A stretch of DNA of 64,000 bases from Burkholderia pseudomultivorans. GTDB taxonomy: Bacteria; Pseudomonadota; Gammaproteobacteria; Burkholderiales; Burkholderiaceae. Where the stretch lies: positions 3,906,001 to 3,970,000 of the forward strand of contig NZ_CP013378.1 of assembly GCF_001718415.1 (NCBI RefSeq), in the 5' to 3' direction. Shown in pieces: positions 45,207 to 55,068 of this stretch (position 1 is its first letter; each line of letters begins with the position of its first letter). The notes beneath the pieces are model-generated. The model did not search any database. It worked only from the letters and a program-made list of their open reading frames with translations, and had not been told where the DNA came from. Both the position numbers and the translations under genes were made by a program.

Positions 45207-46136
45207 CTATGCATTCGACGTCGCGGTCGCGTCGTCGGCCGCCGCACCGCCCGCGCGCACCAGCGCCAGCACGGCCGCGAGGATCGCGACGCCGCCTGCC
45301 CACTGCAGCGGCGACAGCGCCTCGCCGAACAGCAGCGCGGCCAGCGCGACCGTGACGACCGGCTCCAGCGTCGACAGCATCGACGTGCGCGCGGCCCCGA
45401 GCCGCTGCAGCCCCGCGAAGAACGCGAGCATCGCCGCGACCGTCGATACGAGCGCGATCGCGAGCATCGCGGCCCAGCCGCCCGCGTTCGCCGGCCAGCG
45501 CGGCGGCGCGCCGAACGCCGCGGTCCGCACGACGGCGATCGCGACGAGCGTCGCGGTCGCCGACAGGCAGATGATCGCGGTGGTCGCGAGCGGATCGATG
45601 CCGCGCGTCGCCTTCGTGCCGCCGACGATATACAGCGAATAGATCACCGCGGCGGCCAGCGCCAGCGCGATGCCGAGCGGCTCGCCGTGACCGCCGCCGA
45701 CCATCAGCGCCGAGCCGGCGACGCACAGCACGAGCGCGACGGCCTTCGCGCGCGTGAGCCGCTCGCCGAGCCACCACGCGGCAAGCAGCGTGACGAACGC
45801 CGGATACAGGTACAGCAGCAGCGCGACGAGACTCGCCTGCGCGTGCTGGAGCGCGCTGAAATAGCAGAACGACTGCCCGACGTAGCCGAGCGCGCCCATC
45901 GCGACGAGCGGCATCAGCGCCCGGCCGCGCGGCCAGGCGACGCCGCGGCGCCGCGCGATCGCGGCCAGGATCGCGCCGCCGATCGCGAAGCGCACGATCA
46001 GCAGGCCGAGCACGTCGACGCCAGCCGCATACGCATAGCGGCCGAAGATCGCCATCGCGCCGAACGCGGCGGCGGACAACGCGACGTAGAGTGCGCCCTG
46101 CAGCGCGGCGGAAGACGAGCGGGTGGCGACGGTCAT
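45207..46136 (-). CDS. EamA-family (DMT) transporter
   Basis: A 309-residue permease with ten predicted membrane helices in two EamA repeats; second repeat around GEPLGIALALAAAVIYSLYIVGG and ending TLEPVVTVALAALLFGEALSPLQWAGGVAILAAVLAL, the typical signature. Members export amino acids or other metabolites; substrate unknown. The ATG at 46136 precedes MTVATRSSSAALQGALYVALSAAAFG. It converges with nth. Confidence 0.9.
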   Translation of the reverse strand: MTVATRSSSAALQGALYVALSAAAFGAMAIFGRYAYAAGVDVLGLLIVRFAIGGAILAAIARRRGVAWPRGRALMPLVAMGALGYVGQSFCYFSALQHAQASLVALLLYLYPAFVTLLAAWWLGERLTRAKAVALVLCVAGSALMVGGGHGEPLGIALALAAAVIYSLYIVGGTKATRGIDPLATTAIICLSATATLVAIAVVRTAAFGAPPRWPANAGGWAAMLAIALVSTVAAMLAFFAGLQRLGAARTSMLSTLEPVVTVALAALLFGEALSPLQWAGGVAILAAVLALVRAGGAAADDATATSNA

Positions 46137-46350
46137 GGCGGTACGGGCACGCACGATGCGCGGCAACGGGAAAGACGGGACGATGGAGACCGTCGGAGTG
46201 TAGCGGGAGTCGGGCCGCGGGCCTAGGCCGTTGTTCACGCCGCAGCGCGCCGGGGCGCGGCCCCGCACGGCCGGCGCCAGCGCCGTGCGCCGACCCGGCG
46301 TACAATGCGCGACGCGGCATGACGCCGCGCGAATCACGACGTTCCCCACC

Positions 46351-46785
46351 ATGTTCAATCCGAGTCGCGACGAAGTCCGTCGCTTTTTCACCGAGACCTG
46401 GCGCAAGCAGCGCGCCGGCGAGATCCTGACGCCGCTGGAAGCGATGGCCGCCGACTGGATCGTCGAGCACCCCGAATACCACGCCGAACTCGCGGACGCG
46501 GACGGTGCGGCCGCGCGCAGCTACACGCCCGAGGAAGGCCGCACGAACCCGTTCCTGCACCTGTCGATGCACCTGGCGATCAGCGAGCAGCTGTCGATCG
46601 ACCAGCCGCCCGGGATCCGCGCCGCGCACGACAAGCTCGCGGCAAAGCTCGGCTCGACCCACGACGCGCAGCACGCGATCATGGAATGCCTCGGCGAAAC
46701 GATCTGGGAAGCGCAGCGCACCAACACGCCGCCCGATACCGACGCATACCTGCAGCGCATCCTGCGCCGCGCGTCGCGCGACTGA
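46351..46785 (+). CDS. DUF1841-family protein
   Basis: A 144-residue soluble acidic protein conserved in beta-proteobacteria. It starts MFNPSRDEVRRFFTETWRKQRAGEILTPLE and contains NPFLHLSMHLAISEQLSIDQPPGI and HDAQHAIMECLGETIWEAQR, the DUF1841 pattern. The clustered histidines could bind metal, but no activity is known. A TACAAT box near 46310 may be its -10. Confidence 0.88.
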   Translation: MFNPSRDEVRRFFTETWRKQRAGEILTPLEAMAADWIVEHPEYHAELADADGAAARSYTPEEGRTNPFLHLSMHLAISEQLSIDQPPGIRAAHDKLAAKLGSTHDAQHAIMECLGETIWEAQRTNTPPDTDAYLQRILRRASRD

Positions 46786-46837
46786 GCCGCAGCACGCACA
46801 CGGGCGCGGCGCCGCCGCGCCGCCACCGCGCGCGAGC

Positions 46838-46867
46838 AAAAAAATACCCCGCCTCGGCGGGGTATTT
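46838..46867 (-). terminator. Terminator of the cytochrome pair
   Basis: Twelve complementary bases on each arm (46842-46853 with 46856-46867), with an A run on the plus side giving TTTTTTT on the minus strand. It lies 31 bases after the stop of the leftward cytochrome gene and could also stop the DUF1841 transcript. Confidence 0.9.
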
Positions 46868-46897
46868 CCGCTGCACGGGCCCGCAGGCCCGGCGCGC

Positions 46898-47257
46898 TTA
46901 CTTCTTGAACACGAGGTCGCCCTTCAGCGACTCGATGTAGGCCGCGATGTCCTTCATGTCGCTGACCGACAGGTTCTGCACCTGCGCCTGCATGATCGCG
47001 TTGTTGCGACCGAGCAGCGGGTTCGTCAGGCCCATCTGGTACTGGCGCATCGCCCACACGAGATAGTCGGCGTGCTGGCCCGCGAGGCGCGGATACTCGG
47101 CGTTGATCGGCTGGTTCAGCTTGGCGCCGTGGCAGGCCGCGCAGTTGTGCGATTCGACCAGGTCCTTGCCCTTCGCCAGATCGGCCGCATGCGCGGTGCC
47201 GATCGCGAGGCCGGCCGCGACCGCAATCGCCGCCGCCGTCTTGAATGCGTTGTTCAT
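46898..47257 (-). CDS. Small c-type cytochrome (class I)
   Basis: A 119-residue periplasmic monoheme cytochrome. The signal peptide ends AHA at residue 24. Haem attaches at CAACH (Cys39, Cys42, His43). The sixth ligand Met is probably in the NNAIMQAQVQNLS region (near 88). The C-terminal helix MKDIAAYIESLKG is typical. It follows a second cytochrome gene by 39 bases; together they resemble the two halves of a cytochrome c4-like diheme protein split into separate genes. Electron partner unknown. Confidence 0.9.
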   Translation of the reverse strand: MNNAFKTAAAIAVAAGLAIGTAHAADLAKGKDLVESHNCAACHGAKLNQPINAEYPRLAGQHADYLVWAMRQYQMGLTNPLLGRNNAIMQAQVQNLSVSDMKDIAAYIESLKGDLVFKK

Positions 47258-47296
47258 GAATGCTCCTGTCCCGCTGCTGAGATCAGCGGCGCGCGC

Positions 47297-47656
47297 TTAC
47301 TTGTAGGGATTGTCCTTCGAGTCGACCTTCTGGGCGGCGTAGTAGGCCGCCAGATCGGCGATGTCCTGGTCCGTCAGCGAGCCGGCGATCGCGTTCATCG
47401 ACGGGAAGTGACGATCCTTCTTGCGGTAGGACTTCAGCGCGTTCTCGAGGTATTGCTGGTTCTGGCCGCCGAGCACGGGCACCCGGTAGACCTCCGGATA
47501 CGCCGCGCGGTAATCCTGGATGCCGTGGCAACCGATGCACATGGCGGCCTTGCTCGCCCCGTCCTTCGGGTTGCCGACCACACCGGCCGCCTGCGCGCTG
47601 CCCGCGAGCGCCACGAGCGCTGCGACAACGACGTGTTTGCCGACGAATTTGTTCAT
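47297..47656 (-). CDS. Small c-type cytochrome (class I), upstream partner
   Basis: A 119-residue periplasmic monoheme cytochrome. The signal peptide ends near AQA (23) and haem attaches at CIGCH (Cys40, Cys43, His44). FPSMNAIAGSLTDQDIADLAAYYAAQ supplies the probable Met ligand and C-terminal helix. It shares length and plan with the following gene, so the pair probably arose by duplication. A TACAAT box (47757-47762, minus strand) lies about 100 bases upstream. It diverges from moxR. Confidence 0.9.
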   Translation of the reverse strand: MNKFVGKHVVVAALVALAGSAQAAGVVGNPKDGASKAAMCIGCHGIQDYRAAYPEVYRVPVLGGQNQQYLENALKSYRKKDRHFPSMNAIAGSLTDQDIADLAAYYAAQKVDSKDNPYK

Positions 47657-47901
47657 AGCTCTTGTAACCTAGCTTGAGGGGAAACTGGCGCCGAAGCGGC
47701 AACGGCCCGCGCCGTTTTGCTTGTCGGTCGCCACGCAGGCCAAAAAAAACGGCCAGATTGTACCGCGCCGGCGGGGAACGCGTCCATATGGGCGCCCCGG
47801 TCCGCCCCGCCGCAGCCCCGCAACGATACGCGGGCCACGCCGAACCCGACAGCCCTTCTGACTTATACTGGGATTTTTTCCCGACAGAGAAGAGCGCCGC
47901 C

Positions 47902-48744
<843 letters not shown>

Positions 48745-48769
48745 TCCCCCCTTCCGCAAAGGCCCGGCC

Positions 48770-49945
48770 ATGCTGCTCAATTTCTTCTACGCGCTACGTG
48801 CGGCCAAGCTGCCCGTCTCGGTGAAGGAATACCTGACGCTGCTCGAATCGCTGAAGGCCGGGCTGATCGAGCCGTCGATCGACGCGTTCTACTTCCTCGC
48901 GCGCATGACGCTCGTCAAGGACGAGCAGTACTTCGACAAGTTCGACCAGGCCTTCGGCGCGTACTTCCACGGCGTGTCCGCGCTGCCGTCCGATGCGTTC
49001 GACGTGCCGCTCGACTGGCTCGAAAAGCGCCTCGAGCGCGAGCTGTCGCCCGAGGAAAAGGCGCAGATCGAAGCGCTCGGCGGCCTCGACAAGCTGATGG
49101 AGCGCCTGAAGGAACTGCTCGACGAACAGAAGGAGCGGCACGAAGGCGGCAACAAGTGGATCGGCACCGGCGGCACGTCGCCGTTCGGCCATGGCGGCTA
49201 CAACCCGGAAGGCATGCGCATCGGCGGCCCGTCGAACGGCAACCGCACCGCGGTGAAGGTGTGGGAAGCGCGCGCCTACCGCGACTACGACGATTCGGTC
49301 GAAATCGGCACGCGCAACATCAAGGTCGCGCTGCGGCGGCTGCGCCGCTTCGCGCGCGAAGGCGCGGCCGAGGAGCTCGACCTGCCCGGCACGATCCGCA
49401 GCACGGCCGCGAACGCGGGCTGGCTCGACCTGCGGATGGTGCCCGAGCGCCACAACAACGTGAAGGTGCTGATGCTGCTCGACGTCGGCGGCTCGATGGA
49501 CGACCACATCAAGCGCACCGAAGAGCTGTTCTCGGCCGCGAAGGCCGAATTCAAGCATCTGGAGTTCTTCTACTTCCACAACTGCGTGTACGACCACCTG
49601 TGGAAGAACAACCGGCGCCGCCACGCGGAGCGCACCGCGACCTGGGACGTGCTGCACAAGTTCACGCCCGACTACAAGCTGATCTTCGTCGGCGACGCGA
49701 CGATGAGCCCGTACGAGGTGCTGCAGCCGGGCGGCTCGGTCGAGTACAACAACGCGGAGGCCGGCGCCGTCTGGCTGCGCCGCCTCGCCGACCAGTTCCC
49801 CCATCATGCATGGCTGAATCCCGAGCCCGAGCGGCTATGGGAATACCGGCAGTCGGTCGCGATCATTCGCGACCTGCTGGGCCAGCGCATGTATCCGCTC
49901 ACGCTCGCGGGCCTCGAAACCGCGATGCGCGCCCTGAGCAAGTAA
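48770..49945 (+). CDS. CoxE-like VWA-domain protein, MoxR partner
   Basis: A 391-residue cytoplasmic protein. The N-terminal half (VSVKEYLTLLESLKAGL...) is helical with a charged segment. The C-terminal half is a von Willebrand A domain with MIDAS DVGGSMD beginning at Asp238 and further metal residues in GDATMSP. Length and the first half fit CoxE-type proteins. It forms an operon with the MoxR ATPase; the pair likely assembles a metalloprotein or respiratory component. The divergent cytochrome genes are possible clients (inference). Confidence 0.92.
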   Translation: MLLNFFYALRAAKLPVSVKEYLTLLESLKAGLIEPSIDAFYFLARMTLVKDEQYFDKFDQAFGAYFHGVSALPSDAFDVPLDWLEKRLERELSPEEKAQIEALGGLDKLMERLKELLDEQKERHEGGNKWIGTGGTSPFGHGGYNPEGMRIGGPSNGNRTAVKVWEARAYRDYDDSVEIGTRNIKVALRRLRRFAREGAAEELDLPGTIRSTAANAGWLDLRMVPERHNNVKVLMLLDVGGSMDDHIKRTEELFSAAKAEFKHLEFFYFHNCVYDHLWKNNRRRHAERTATWDVLHKFTPDYKLIFVGDATMSPYEVLQPGGSVEYNNAEAGAVWLRRLADQFPHHAWLNPEPERLWEYRQSVAIIRDLLGQRMYPLTLAGLETAMRALSK

Positions 49946-50002
49946 CGAATCCCCAACCAGCAGATACGAGGCCGCCGTCGAGCGGCCCGTCCCGGAGATA
50001 GC

Positions 50003-51211
50003 ATGAACCCTTCGCCCACCGCGAGCGCGGACCGCGCCGGCGGCCGCTTCTTTTCCGACACGTCCGTCTCGGCGCTCGTCGCCGGCTTCGTCGCGATGAT
50101 GACCGGCTATACGAGCTCGCTCGTGCTGATGTTCCAGGCCGGGCGCGCCGCCCACCTCACCGATGCGCAGATCTCGTCGTGGATCTGGGCGCTGTCGATC
50201 GGCATGGCGCTGACGACGATCGGCCTGTCGCTGCGCTTTCGCGCGCCCGTCGTGGTCGCGTGGTCGACGCCCGGCGCCGCGCTGCTGATCGCGTCGCTGC
50301 CCGGCGTGCCGTACGCGGAGGCGATCGGCGCGTTCGTCGTGTGCGCGGTGCTGCTGACGGCCGTCGGCGTCAGCGGCCTGTTCGACACGCTGATGCGCCG
50401 GATCCCGGCCGGCATCGCCGCCGCGCTGCTCGCGGGCATCCTGTTCGAGATCGGCATCGAGATCTTCCGCGCCGCGCAGTTCCAGACCGCGCTCGTGCTC
50501 GCGATGTTCTTCACGTACCTGATCGTCAAGCGGCTCGCGCCGCGCTATGCGATCGTCACGACGCTGATCGTCGGCACCGCGGTCGCGGGCGGCCTCGGCC
50601 TGCTCGACTTCAGCCGCTTCCATATCGCGCTCGCCCATCCCGTGTTCACGATGCCCGCCTTCTCGATCGCGTCGATCGTCAGCATCGGCATTCCGCTGTT
50701 CGTCGTCGCGATGGCGTCGCAGAACGTGCCGGGCATCGCGGTGCTGCGCGCGGACGGCTACCAGACGCCGTCGTCGCCGCTGATCGCGACGACCGGCCTC
50801 GCGTCGCTGCTGCTCGCGCCGTTCGGCTCGCACGGCGTGAACCTCGCGGCGATCACGGCCGCGATCTGCACCGGCCCCGAGGCGCACGAGGATCGCACGA
50901 AGCGCTACACGGCCGCCGTGTGGTGCGGCACGTTCTACCTGATCGCGGGGATCTTCGGCGCGACGATCGCCGCGCTGTTCGCGGCGCTGCCGAAGGCGCT
51001 CGTCGTGTCGGTCGCCGCGCTCGCGCTGTTCGGCTCGATCATGAGCGGGCTCGCGAATGCGATGCAGGACGTGAAGCAGCGCGAGGCCGCGCTCGTCACG
51101 TTCATGGTCACCGCATCGGGCCTCACGCTGCTGTCGATCGGCTCGGCGTTCTGGGGGCTCGTCGCCGGCATCGTCACGCAGGTGATCCTGAACGCGCGCC
51201 GCGCGCCGTGA
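50003..51211 (+). CDS. benE: BenE-family benzoate/H+ symporter-like transporter
   Basis: A 402-residue inner-membrane protein with 11-12 helices matching BenE of the NCS2-like fold: SVSALVAGFVAMMTGYTSSLVLMFQA at the start, VAWSTPGAALLIAS, MASQNVPGIAVLRADGY and APFGSHGVNLAAITAAICTG. BenE imports benzoate in Acinetobacter. No benzoate catabolic genes are nearby, so the true substrate is uncertain. GGAGATAGC precedes the ATG. Confidence 0.9.
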   Translation: MNPSPTASADRAGGRFFSDTSVSALVAGFVAMMTGYTSSLVLMFQAGRAAHLTDAQISSWIWALSIGMALTTIGLSLRFRAPVVVAWSTPGAALLIASLPGVPYAEAIGAFVVCAVLLTAVGVSGLFDTLMRRIPAGIAAALLAGILFEIGIEIFRAAQFQTALVLAMFFTYLIVKRLAPRYAIVTTLIVGTAVAGGLGLLDFSRFHIALAHPVFTMPAFSIASIVSIGIPLFVVAMASQNVPGIAVLRADGYQTPSSPLIATTGLASLLLAPFGSHGVNLAAITAAICTGPEAHEDRTKRYTAAVWCGTFYLIAGIFGATIAALFAALPKALVVSVAALALFGSIMSGLANAMQDVKQREAALVTFMVTASGLTLLSIGSAFWGLVAGIVTQVILNARRAP

Positions 51212-51368
51212 CGCGCCGCCGCGTAGGCGCGATGCGCGAAAAGGTGCTCGACACGAATCGGGCCTAAAATAGTGGATCGAAGGCGGCGCATGGCGTCGCC
51301 TCGCTTCGCCGCCGCGTTCGCGCGGCCCGTGAGAACCCGGCGCCTGTGCGCCCTCCTCCCGAATCGCC

Positions 51369-52322
51369 ATGACTACCGCACTCGACCAGCTCAAGCAGTA
51401 CACGACCGTCGTCGCCGACACGGGCGATTTCCAGCAGCTCGCGCAATACCAGCCGCAGGATGCGACCACGAACCCGTCGCTGATCCTGAAGGCCGTGCAG
51501 AAAGACGCGTACAAGCCGATCCTCGAGAAAACCGTCCGCGATCATCGCAACGAAAGCAACGACGTCATCATCGATCGCCTGCTGATTGCATTCGGCACCG
51601 AGATCCTGAAGCTGATCCCGGGCCGCGTGTCGACCGAAGTCGACGCGCGCCTGTCGTTCGACGCGAAACGCTCGATCGACAAGGGTCGCGAACTCATCAA
51701 GCTGTACGAAGCGGCCGGCATCGGCCGCGAACGGATCCTGATCAAGCTCGCGTCGACGTGGGAAGGCGTCCGCGCGGCCGAGGTGCTGCAGAAGGAAGGG
51801 ATCAAGTGCAACATGACCCTGCTTTTCTCGCTCGTGCAGGCCGCCGCGTGCGCCGAAGCCGGCGCGCAGCTGATCTCGCCGTTCGTCGGCCGCATCTACG
51901 ACTGGTACAAGAAGCAGGCCGGCGCCGACTGGGACGAAACGAAGAACGGCGGCGCGAACGATCCGGGCGTGCAGTCGGTGCGCCGCATCTACACGTACTA
52001 CAAGACCTTCGGCTACGCCACCGAAGTGATGGGCGCGAGCTTCCGCACGACCAGTCAGATCACCGAACTGGCGGGCTGCGACCTGCTGACGATCAGTCCC
52101 GATTTGCTGCAGAAGCTGCAGGACAGCAATGACGCGGTCGCGCGCAAGCTGTCGCCGGACGCGCTGCACGACAAGCCGACCGAGCGCGTCGCGATCGACG
52201 AGGCATCGTTCCGCTTCCAGCTGAACGACGATGCGATGGCGACGGAAAAGCTCGCCGAAGGCATTCGCGTATTCGCCGCCGATGCGGTGAAGCTCGAGAA
52301 GCTGATCGACGCGTTGCGCTGA
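51369..52322 (+). CDS. tal: Transaldolase
   Basis: A 317-residue TIM-barrel enzyme of the pentose phosphate pathway transferring a dihydroxyacetone unit from sedoheptulose-7-phosphate to glyceraldehyde-3-phosphate. The Schiff-base lysine is Lys126 in [11 protein letters not shown] (Lys132 in E. coli TalB). DATTNPSLI and [12 protein letters not shown] are also conserved. A TAAAAT box lies at 51265-51270. A strong terminator follows. Confidence 0.97.
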   Translation: MTTALDQLKQYTTVVADTGDFQQLAQYQPQDATTNPSLILKAVQKDAYKPILEKTVRDHRNESNDVIIDRLLIAFGTEILKLIPGRVSTEVDARLSFDAKRSIDKGRELIKLYEAAGIGRERILIKLASTWEGVRAAEVLQKEGIKCNMTLLFSLVQAAACAEAGAQLISPFVGRIYDWYKKQAGADWDETKNGGANDPGVQSVRRIYTYYKTFGYATEVMGASFRTTSQITELAGCDLLTISPDLLQKLQDSNDAVARKLSPDALHDKPTERVAIDEASFRFQLNDDAMATEKLAEGIRVFAADAVKLEKLIDALR

Positions 52323-52384
52323 AGCGTGCATCGCCCCGGCTGATGTCGGCAACGCTGACAACAGCCGTCAGCAGCACCCTGTAG

Positions 52385-52420
52385 GCGGCCGCGAACCTTG
52401 CGTTCGCGGCCGCTTTAATT
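52385..52420 (+). terminator. Terminator of tal
   Basis: Twelve perfect pairs (52385-52396 with 52402-52413), loop of five, followed by TTTAATTTTT. It lies 62 bases after the tal stop. Confidence 0.93.
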
Positions 52421-52557
52421 TTTCATTCCGTCGTCAAGCGCGCGCACTACAATCCACGTCACGGATACGCAGGCCGCTCCCGGCGCGTCCCTTCCCCGTC
52501 AACCTTGCATGAACCGAGCCGGCGCCAGCATGCCGACCCGGACCACAGGAGACAGCA

Positions 52558-53013
52558 ATGCAAGTCCAACCGTACCTGACCTTCTACGGCCAGGCCGACG
52601 AAGCCCTTCGGTTCTATGAAAAGGCACTCGGCGCGAAGACGATGTTCAAGATGCACTTCAAGGATGCGCCGCCGAACGCGGAGCACCCGATCACGCCCGA
52701 GATGGCCGACAAGGTGATGCACGCGAGCTTCACGATCGGCGACTCGATGATCATGTGCTCGGACGGCGATTGCAGCCAGCCCGCGGGCGCCCGGCACGCC
52801 GGCTATTCGCTGTCGCTGAACCCGGCCACGGTCGAGGAAGGCAAGAAGCTGTTCGACGCGCTCGCCGACGGCGGCGAGGTGACGATGCCGTTCGGCAAGA
52901 CGTTCTGGGCGCTCGGTTTCGGGATGGCCAAGGATCGTTTCGGCGTGCACTGGATGGTCAACGTCGAGGACCTGTCGCAACGCGACGAACTGGTGCAGCG
53001 CGCACAGGGATGA
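52558..53013 (+). CDS. VOC-family protein, PhnB/YjdN-like
   Basis: A 151-residue protein of the vicinal oxygen chelate fold. It begins QVQPYLTFYGQADEALRFYEKALGA and ends FGKTFWALGFGMAKDRFGVHWMVNVE, the PhnB-like (3-demethylubiquinone methyltransferase-like glyoxalase) pattern. Such proteins usually form homodimers with a metal site; catalytic role unknown in most cases. ACAGGAGACAGCA precedes the ATG. It has its own terminator. Confidence 0.9.
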   Translation: MQVQPYLTFYGQADEALRFYEKALGAKTMFKMHFKDAPPNAEHPITPEMADKVMHASFTIGDSMIMCSDGDCSQPAGARHAGYSLSLNPATVEEGKKLFDALADGGEVTMPFGKTFWALGFGMAKDRFGVHWMVNVEDLSQRDELVQRAQG

Positions 53014-53025
53014 CGCGAAGAAACG

Positions 53026-53056
53026 AAGCCCACCACGTTGCCGTGGCGGGCTTTTT
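53026..53056 (+). terminator. Terminator of the PhnB-like gene
   Basis: Eleven pairs with one A-C mismatch (53026-53037 with 53042-53053), four-base loop, followed by a T run, 12 bases after the stop. Confidence 0.9.
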
Positions 53057-53080
53057 CATGGGCCGGCCGCGCGGCCTTCG

Positions 53081-54631
53081 TCAGCTTTCGACCACGTCGA
53101 GATAGTCTTCGGGCCGCGTGCGATCTTCCGCATGCGCGATGCCCATCACGCGCACCAGCACGCTCACCACCACCGACACCACGAGGTTCACGATCAGCGA
53201 CCACACGGCCGCATAGCCGGGAATCGCGAGACCGAACAGGTGGATCGTGAAGATCGAGCCGGCCAGTTTCAGCGAGATCGCCATCCACGTGCCGCACACG
53301 ATGCCGGCCGCCCAGCCGACCAGCAGGCCGCGATGGTCGAGCACGCGCGTATAGAGGCCGAGCACGATCGCCGGCAGCGTCTGGATGATCCAGATCCCGC
53401 CGAGCAGTTGAAGCTGGATCGCGTAGGTCAGCGGCAGGCCGAGGATGAACGCGACCGCGCCGACCTTGACGATCAGCGACACGAGCTTCGCGACATGCGT
53501 TTCCTGCTCGTGCGACATGTTGCGATTCACGAACTCGCGATGGATGTTGCGCGTGTACAGGTTCGCGGCCGCGATCGACATGATCGCCGCCGGCACCAGC
53601 GCGCCGATCCCGATCGCCGCGAATGCAACGCCGACGAACCACGACGGGAAGTAGTTCAGGAACAGCGCAGGCACCGCGAAGTTCGGACCGAACGCCTTGA
53701 AGTACGGCGCGTACTGCGGCATGTCCTTCACGCCGGACGCAAGCGCCATGTAGCCGAGCAGCGCGAGCAGGCCGAGCACGAACGAATACGCGGGCAGCAT
53801 CGCCATGTTGCGGCGAATGGTGTTGCCCGACGACGACGACAGGATCGCCGTGACCGAGTGCGGATACAGGAACAGCGCGAGCGCCGAGCCGAGCGCGAGC
53901 GTCGCGTAGGCGCTGTAGCCGTTCAGGTTCGCCGCGTCGGGCGCCTTCAGCAGCAGCTTCGCGGGCGGCACGCTCGCAAAGATGTGACCGAAGCCGCCGA
54001 GCTTCGCCGGAATCACGATGATGGCTGCCGCGATCGTGATGTAGATCAGGATGTCCTTGACGATCGCGATCATCGCCGGCGCGCGCAGCCCCGACGTGTA
54101 CGTGTACGCGGCGAGGATCGCGAACGCGATGATCAGCGGCAGGTCGCCGACGAAGCCCGTCGTGTCGAAGCCGAGCGCGCCGATCACGACCTCGATGCCG
54201 ACCAGCTGCAGCGCGATGTACGGCATCGTCGCGACGATGCCGGTCACCGCGATCGCGAGCGCGAGCATGCGGCTGCCGTAGCGCGCGTTGACGAAGTCGG
54301 CGGCCGTCACGTAGCCGTGCCGCTTCGCGATGCTCCACAGTTTCGGGAACACGACGAACGCGAACGGATAGATCAGGATCGTGTAAGGCAGTGCGAAGAA
54401 GCCCATCGCGCCGGCGCCGAACACGAGCGCGGGCACCGCGACGAAGGTGTACGCCGTGTAGAGGTCGCCGCCGAGCAGGAACCACGTGACGATCGTGCCG
54501 AAGCGGCGGCCGCCGAGGCCCCATTCGTCGAGATGGGCGAGATCGCCGCGCCGCCAGTTCGCGGCCAGGAAACCGAGGATCGTGACGCCGATGAACAGCA
54601 GCACGAAGACGAAGGTTGCGCCGAGATTCAT
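53081..54631 (-). CDS. Sodium:solute symporter (monocarboxylate-type)
   Basis: A 516-residue permease of the SSS family with about 13 membrane helices. GGRRFGTIVTWFLLGGDLYTAYTF and YVTAADFVNARYGSRMLALAIAVTGIVATMPYIALQLVG are typical; it resembles MctP/PanF-like carriers of short monocarboxylates. The ATG overlaps the stop of the DUF3311 gene (ATGA). Such pairs are common: the small protein is an accessory subunit. Substrate not determined. Confidence 0.92.
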   Translation of the reverse strand: MNLGATFVFVLLFIGVTILGFLAANWRRGDLAHLDEWGLGGRRFGTIVTWFLLGGDLYTAYTFVAVPALVFGAGAMGFFALPYTILIYPFAFVVFPKLWSIAKRHGYVTAADFVNARYGSRMLALAIAVTGIVATMPYIALQLVGIEVVIGALGFDTTGFVGDLPLIIAFAILAAYTYTSGLRAPAMIAIVKDILIYITIAAAIIVIPAKLGGFGHIFASVPPAKLLLKAPDAANLNGYSAYATLALGSALALFLYPHSVTAILSSSSGNTIRRNMAMLPAYSFVLGLLALLGYMALASGVKDMPQYAPYFKAFGPNFAVPALFLNYFPSWFVGVAFAAIGIGALVPAAIMSIAAANLYTRNIHREFVNRNMSHEQETHVAKLVSLIVKVGAVAFILGLPLTYAIQLQLLGGIWIIQTLPAIVLGLYTRVLDHRGLLVGWAAGIVCGTWMAISLKLAGSIFTIHLFGLAIPGYAAVWSLIVNLVVSVVVSVLVRVMGIAHAEDRTRPEDYLDVVES

Positions 54632-54870
54632 CGCGCACCTCCCTGCGGGCCGCTCGACTTCCACGCGTTCTTCGTCTTGTAATAGACGAAGGCGGTAATC
54701 ACCGCGCTAATGAAGACCCACAGCAGCTGGTACCAGTAGAAGAACGGAAACCCGAACCATTGCGGTTCGATCTTGCTGTACGACGGCACCCAGACCATCG
54801 CGATCAACGGCAGCACCAGCAGCCAGAGCCAGCGCTTGGCGGCCCGGTTGGCGTCGGCATCGTGAGCCAT
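54628..54870 (-). CDS. DUF3311 small membrane subunit of the symporter
   Basis: An 80-residue protein with two membrane helices (about 15-32 and 43-64) and PSYSKIEPQWFGFPFFYWYQLLW between them, the DUF3311 (YhdT-like) pattern. A GGAGACGTC site precedes the ATG. It overlaps the start of the sodium:solute symporter, so the two are made together. Confidence 0.9.
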   Translation of the reverse strand: MAHDADANRAAKRWLWLLVLPLIAMVWVPSYSKIEPQWFGFPFFYWYQLLWVFISAVITAFVYYKTKNAWKSSGPQGGAR

Positions 54871-55068
54871 GACGTCTCCTCATCTTTCCCGGTTATCGAT
54901 CTTGTTGAGCGGGTACGGCGGCGAGAGGAGCGGCGGAACGGGTAGCGGCAGCCCCCCTGGCTTCGCGCCAGTATAGGAGCCGCGCTCATGCGGTCAAGCG
55001 GGGGCGAACCCGAGGTGATCCGCCCCTTGTCGTGCGGTTGCACCGGCATGCGGCCGGTGCATGCAGCG